NCBI GenBank assembly: GCA_964614585.1
Contig: CAZTLW010000036.1
Location: forward strand, 1-17,300
Source of the DNA: JAHEFX01 sp964614585
GTDB taxonomy: Bacteria > Actinomycetota > Acidimicrobiia > Spongiisociales > JAENVV01
Length of the DNA: 17,300 nucleotides
Direction: 5' to 3'
The notes below the pieces were generated by a model. That model saw nothing but the letters and a program-made list of their open reading frames with translations. It was not told the DNA's origin and searched no databases. Shown here piece after piece: positions 14,761 through 17,300 of this stretch. The position numbers and the translations under genes are program-made. Position 1 is the first letter of the stretch, and the number at the start of each line of letters is the position of its first letter.

Positions 14761-14790
14761 AGGCTACGGCGTCGTCGGGCGGGTCGTCAC
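14761..14790 (-). promoter_or_regulatory. Promoter of the pgmB-GH65 operon
   Basis: On the minus strand GTGACG (14790-14785) resembles the TTGACN -35 box. After 18 bases comes TAGCCT (14766-14761), a TAnnnT -10 box. The pgmB ATG follows 10 bases later, without a Shine-Dalgarno sequence. Transcription would start at or within a few bases of the ATG. Confidence 0.55.
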
Positions 14791-14800
14791 GGCCCGTCGC

Positions 14801-14843
14801 ATGAGAGGACTCTCATCGTCGGCTCATGGACGGCTCATCGAGG
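14801..14843. promoter_or_regulatory. 11-bp-period TCAT array, operator-like
   Basis: TCAT occurs at 14813, 14824 and 14835, exactly 11 bases apart, in the related units TCTCATCGTCG, GCTCATGGACG and GCTCATCGAGG. The first also forms a 16-bp palindrome with ATGAGAG at 14801-14807. Direct repeats with an 11-base period are typical for OmpR/PhoB-type response regulators, including actinobacterial PhoP (PHO boxes). The array lies just upstream of the minus-strand -35 box (about -50 to -88 for pgmB) and just before the kinase start, so it could control either side. The binding protein is not known. Confidence 0.45.
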
Positions 14844-14860
14844 TGCCCGAGGCTGGTGCC

Positions 14861-16129
14861 ATGGCCGTGACCAATCCGCGCACCGCCCGCCTCCGCGACG
14901 ACGCCATCCCGGCGATGTCCGACCTGCTGGTGGCCGACGGGGTCCCCGGGCCGATCGGCGCCGCCTTCGCCACGTTCGGTGTCGAGGTGCGCGAGGCGAC
15001 CGCCCGCCAGGTCACCTGGTGGCCCGGGCGGTCACTCACCGTGCGATTCGGGACCGTGTTGGAGGGGCCGCTCACCGGCGGGCACGACGTGGTGGCCACC
15101 ACGGGCGACATCCCCGACGGTGCAGTCGTCGTCGAGGCCGCCGATCAGCGAGTCGGTGTCTGGACCGTGCCGCACGATCCCGCCCTGCCCGGCCTGGCGC
15201 CCGCCCTCGACGCCTCGGTGACCGCCGGCCTGCTCGCCGACCTCGGGGTGCCCGATGTCACGACTCGGCCCCGGCTGCGTGCCTATCGACCGGGTCGCAG
15301 GGCGGTCGTGGAGGTGGCCACCGGCATCGGCCCCACCATCTATCTGAAGGTCGTCCGGCCCCGCGAGGCCGAGCGCTTGCATCGCCACCACCGCTCGTTG
15401 CCGGAGGGCCTGCCCGTGCCCGAGAGCCTCGGGGTGGACCCCCAACGTGGCATCGTGGTCCTCCAGGCGATGCCGGGGCGCACGCTGCGGTCGTTGCTCG
15501 ACGACCCCGAGGGCGACCTCCCCGATCCCGGCGCCGTCGACGGGCTCCTCACCCGCCTGCCCCGGCCGCTCGACGGCGCCGTGGCACGCTCGCCGATCGA
15601 CCGCCTCGACGGCCTCGTCGCCCTGCTCGGCCGCATCCTGCCTGAGGAGGCGGGTCGGGTAGGCCAGATCATGGAAGGCATCGGGCCCGACGACCGGCCG
15701 GCCGACGTCCCCAGCCACGGCGACTTCTACGAGTCCCAACTGCTGGTGCACGGCGGGGTGGTCACCGGCCTGCTGGACGTAGACACCTACGGCCTCGGTC
15801 GCCCCGGTGACGACCCCGCCACGATGATCGGCCACCTCGCTAGTTGGCAGCGGTCGTCGGCCGCCCGACCTGAACGCGTGGGCGAGTACGCCGGCCGGCT
15901 CCTGCGCCGCTGGGACGCCCGCCTCGACGCCGTCGACCTGCGACGACGGGTCGCCGCCGTCGTCGTCGGTCTGGCCACGGGCCCCTTCCGGGTGCAGCAG
16001 GCGACATGGCCCGAGGACGTGGTCGCCCGGCTCGCCATCGCCGAACGATGGCTCGAGAGCGCCCGCCGGGTCGGTGAGAAGGGTCTCATCGGCGCCACAG
16101 GACCATCTCATCGCCCACCCGCATCCTGA
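14861..16129 (+). CDS. Aminoglycoside phosphotransferase-fold kinase, substrate unknown
   Basis: A 422-residue cytoplasmic protein. The ATP-binding lysine is probably K163 in TIYLKVVRP. The catalytic loop is SHGDFYESQLLV (H286, D288), and the metal-binding segment is GLLDVDTYGLGRPGDD (D306, D308), matching the APH/choline-kinase family. The usual Asn of HGDxxxxN is replaced by Gln293. The first 140 residues form an extra N-terminal part (VTWWPGRSLTVRFGTVLEG, VWTVPHDPALPGL) longer than in drug-resistance enzymes; a sugar or small-metabolite kinase is more likely than resistance. The ATG at 14861 has GAGG 8 bases upstream and was preferred over an ATG 105 bases earlier that would place the operator-like array inside the gene. 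It diverges from pgmB-GH65, so a sugar substrate is possible but unproven. Confidence 0.82.
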   Translation: MAVTNPRTARLRDDAIPAMSDLLVADGVPGPIGAAFATFGVEVREATARQVTWWPGRSLTVRFGTVLEGPLTGGHDVVATTGDIPDGAVVVEAADQRVGVWTVPHDPALPGLAPALDASVTAGLLADLGVPDVTTRPRLRAYRPGRRAVVEVATGIGPTIYLKVVRPREAERLHRHHRSLPEGLPVPESLGVDPQRGIVVLQAMPGRTLRSLLDDPEGDLPDPGAVDGLLTRLPRPLDGAVARSPIDRLDGLVALLGRILPEEAGRVGQIMEGIGPDDRPADVPSHGDFYESQLLVHGGVVTGLLDVDTYGLGRPGDDPATMIGHLASWQRSSAARPERVGEYAGRLLRRWDARLDAVDLRRRVAAVVVGLATGPFRVQQATWPEDVVARLAIAERWLESARRVGEKGLIGATGPSHRPPAS

Positions 16130-16160
16130 CAACAACAGCTCGGACCAGAAGGAGCAGACC

Positions 16161-16793
16161 ATGCAGACCAAGGACCAGATCCTCCAGTCGAAGCGCTGGC
16201 GCACGGTGGCCGGCATCGCCGCCGCCGCCACCCTCGGCCTCGGCGCCATCGCCGTCGCCAGCCCGGGTTCGGACACGTCGGCCCCCGAGGGCATCACGCT
16301 CCAGGAGCCGGGCGTCGTTCGGGAGGTCCCCATGCCCGACCCGATGCCGCCCACGACGCTCGTCATCCTCGACGACGACAACGACTCGCCGTTCGACGAC
16401 ACCCCCGACCCCGTGGACACCCCGGACGTCGATTCCCCGGACGTCGACTCCCCGGACGTGGACTCGCCCGATGTGGACTCCCCGGACGTGGACTCGCCCG
16501 ATGTGGACTCGCCCGATGTCGACTCCCCCGATGTGGACTCCCCGGACGTCGACTCGCCGGACGTCGACTCCCCGGACGTGGACTCCCCGGACGTGGACTC
16601 GCCGGACGTCGACACCCCCGATGTGGACTCGCCCGATGTGGATTCGCCCGATGTGGATTCGCCGGACGTGGATTCGCCGGACGTGGACTCCCCGGACCTG
16701 GACTCGCCGGACGTGGACTCCCCGGACCTCGAGACCCCCGACATGGACGACACCCCGGACGATGACGGCGACTCGCCCGACGACGACGACTGA
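16161..16793 (+). CDS. Secreted Asp-rich protein with 22 DSPDV-type repeats
   Basis: A 210-residue protein with a Sec-type signal peptide: basic QSKRWR, hydrophobic core (about 15-32), and likely cleavage after AVA at residue 33. A short linker rich in Pro, Met and Thr follows. Residues 86-195 are 22 tandem pentapeptides, mostly DSPDV, with DTPDV, DSPDL and ETPDM variants. The end is almost pure Asp (DDTPDDDGDSPDDDD). The mature chain has a very large negative charge and is surely disordered; it has no LPxTG motif or lipobox. Cation (calcium) binding, surface coating or biomineral contact are possible roles, none shown. The ATG has a near-perfect AAGGAG (16149-16154) six bases upstream, suggesting strong expression. 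No known family recognised. Confidence 0.85.
   Translation: MQTKDQILQSKRWRTVAGIAAAATLGLGAIAVASPGSDTSAPEGITLQEPGVVREVPMPDPMPPTTLVILDDDNDSPFDDTPDPVDTPDVDSPDVDSPDVDSPDVDSPDVDSPDVDSPDVDSPDVDSPDVDSPDVDSPDVDSPDVDSPDVDTPDVDSPDVDSPDVDSPDVDSPDVDSPDLDSPDVDSPDLETPDMDDTPDDDGDSPDDDD
16416..16745 (+). repeat. 22 tandem 15-bp units encoding DSPDV
   Basis: In-frame 15-bp units run without interruption for 330 bp. Units 1 and 14 have Thr in place of Ser, units 19 and 21 end in Leu, and unit 22 is ETPDM. At DNA level the units differ by many silent changes (TCC/TCG, GAC/GAT, GTC/GTG). CCG is always followed by GAC, and CCC by GAT except in unit 22, so a few unit variants were copied around. The protein repeat is better conserved than the DNA. 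Confidence 0.95.
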
Positions 16794-16807
16794 ACCGAAC
16801 GCCGAGT

Positions 16808-16843
16808 GAGGGCGGGGGCCGTCGATCGGCGGTCCCCGCTCTC
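16808..16843 (+). terminator. Terminator after the DSPDV gene
   Basis: GAGGGCGGGG (16808-16817) pairs with CCCCGCTCTC (16834-16843), ten pairs including one G-T. Inside it GCCG (16818-16821) pairs with CGGC (16827-16830) around a TCGAT loop, leaving GGT bulged. No T-run follows. It sits 14 bases after the stop codon and directly before the next promoter, so it would insulate the two repeat genes. Confidence 0.7.
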
Positions 16844-16849
16844 GCGTCA

Positions 16850-16855
16850 TACGCT
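16850..16855 (+). promoter_or_regulatory. -10 box of the second Asp-rich gene
   Basis: TACGCT fits TAnnnT and ends 6 bases before the ATG at 16862. No Shine-Dalgarno sequence is present, in contrast to the strong one of the upstream repeat gene, so a leaderless message is likely. Confidence 0.4.
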
Positions 16856-16861
16856 TCCTCC

Positions 16862-17300
16862 ATGCGCATCGCCGCCATCCTCGGAGTCGCTGCGGTCCTG
16901 GCCATCGCCGGGACCGTGGCCGTGCAGTCGGCCCCGGCCCCGGTCCTGCCGGAGCCGGTCGTGCTTTCGGCGCGCCCGCCGGCCGATCTCGGCGGAGGGG
17001 CCTTCGAGGTCGTGCCACCCGTCGTCGACCTCGGTCCCTCGAGAGACGTCGATGACGACGAACCGGAGGCACCGAGCGATGTCCAGGAGGGCTCGGTGGC
17101 CCCCGGCGACCGAACGGGGCCTTCCGAGCCACCGGACGATGTCGACGACCCGTCCGAGGACGATTCGCCCGATGTCTCGGACGATGTCGACGACCCGTCG
17201 GAGGACGATTCGCCCGATGTCTCGGACGATGTCGACGACCCGTCGGAGGACGATTCGCCCGATGTCTCGGACGATGTCGACGACCCGTCGGAGGACGATT
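16862..17300 (+). CDS. Secreted Asp-rich protein with 15-residue repeats, cut by window end
   Basis: The frame opens with MRIAAILGVAAVLAIAGTVA, a short signal peptide or signal anchor with cleavage perhaps near residues 24-26. A Pro/Val-rich linker and an acidic stretch (RDVDDDEPEAPSDVQEG) follow. From residue 92 a 15-residue unit, DDVDDPSEDDSPDVS, repeats three full times and continues to the window edge without a stop (146 codons visible). The unit contains the same DSPDV core as the upstream protein, using similar codons. The two genes are therefore probably related in their repeat origin and in function. No family is recognised. The C terminus, where an anchor or catalytic domain could sit, is not visible. 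Confidence 0.8.
   Translation, partial: MRIAAILGVAAVLAIAGTVAVQSAPAPVLPEPVVLSARPPADLGGGAFEVVPPVVDLGPSRDVDDDEPEAPSDVQEGSVAPGDRTGPSEPPDDVDDPSEDDSPDVSDDVDDPSEDDSPDVSDDVDDPSEDDSPDVSDDVDDPSEDD
17135..17300 (+). repeat. 45-bp tandem repeat array, runs off the window
   Basis: Units start at 17135, 17180, 17225 and 17270, the last incomplete. Units 2 and 3 are identical; unit 1 differs from them at one visible base (CCGTCC versus CCGTCG). The near-identity at DNA level points to recent expansion and makes the copy number prone to change and to mis-assembly. Confidence 0.95.

Noticed and set aside
14756..14860. Upstream in-frame ATG for the kinase at 14756
   Set aside because: It would add 35 residues of unlikely composition, would have no ribosome site, and would place the pgmB promoter and the 11-bp repeat array in coding DNA. 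The ATG at 14861 has a GAGG at good spacing.
15032..16753. Minus-strand frame with repeated Ser-Gly-Glu-Ser-Thr units
   Set aside because: It is the reverse complement of the DSPDV array and the kinase gene; the plus-strand gene has the signal peptide, the ribosome site and silent-site variation that keeps DSPDV.
16416..17300. Possible CRISPR array, because of regular short repeats
   Set aside because: Units are contiguous with no spacers, periods are 15 and 45 bp in frame, and both arrays are inside coding sequences with signal peptides.

Overview
The window looks like draft chromosomal sequence from a high-GC actinobacterium. The evidence is the strong G/C bias at third codon positions, many 1-4 base start/stop overlaps, GTG starts, a DinB/mycothiol-dependent isomerase-type protein, and promoters whose -10 box lies only 6-10 bases before the start codon, which suggests leaderless transcripts. 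An environmental Acidimicrobiia-like lineage is my best guess, but the sequence alone does not settle it. Two runs of exactly 100 N (1894-1993 and 9314-9413) are scaffold gaps of unknown true size, so gene content there is incomplete.

Layout. (1) 1-1869: leuA (2-isopropylmalate synthase) behind a complete transcription-attenuation leader: a 10-residue leucine-rich peptide, a 10-bp hairpin just after its stop, and an intrinsic terminator. (2) 2064-4962: an unrecognised 256-residue protein converges on a two-gene minus-strand operon of single-pass membrane proteins; the two facing stop codons share one CTAG. (3) 4963-8144: a short divergent promoter region, then a tight plus-strand run of a GlsB/YeaQ-type membrane protein, a DinB/MDMPI-type protein, carbamate kinase (arcC) and arginine deiminase (arcA). 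The first and last steps of the arginine deiminase pathway are present; arcB and an arginine/ornithine exchanger are not in the window. (4) 8190-9967: an ECF-sigma-like protein with two CxxC motifs, a gene cut by the second gap, and two small membrane proteins. (5) 10130-11631, minus strand: an SDR oxidoreductase and a TetR regulator in one operon, with a near-consensus promoter covered by two palindromic operators. (6) 11701-14750, minus strand: a GH65 disaccharide phosphorylase and a beta-phosphoglucomutase, a complete route from an alpha-glucobiose plus phosphate to glucose and glucose 6-phosphate. (7) 14861-16129, plus strand: an aminoglycoside-phosphotransferase-fold kinase, diverging from (6) across a region with an 11-bp-period operator-like array. 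(8) 16161-17300: two tandem genes for secreted, extremely acidic repeat proteins. The first carries 22 pentapeptide units (DSPDV type); the second carries a 15-residue repeat containing the same DSPDV core and runs off the window.

The best-supported regulatory elements are the leuA attenuator and the TetR operator/promoter. The least explained biology is the pair of Asp-rich repeat proteins and the CxxC-bearing sigma-like protein with its truncated partner. I see no CRISPR array, insertion sequence, rRNA or tRNA.
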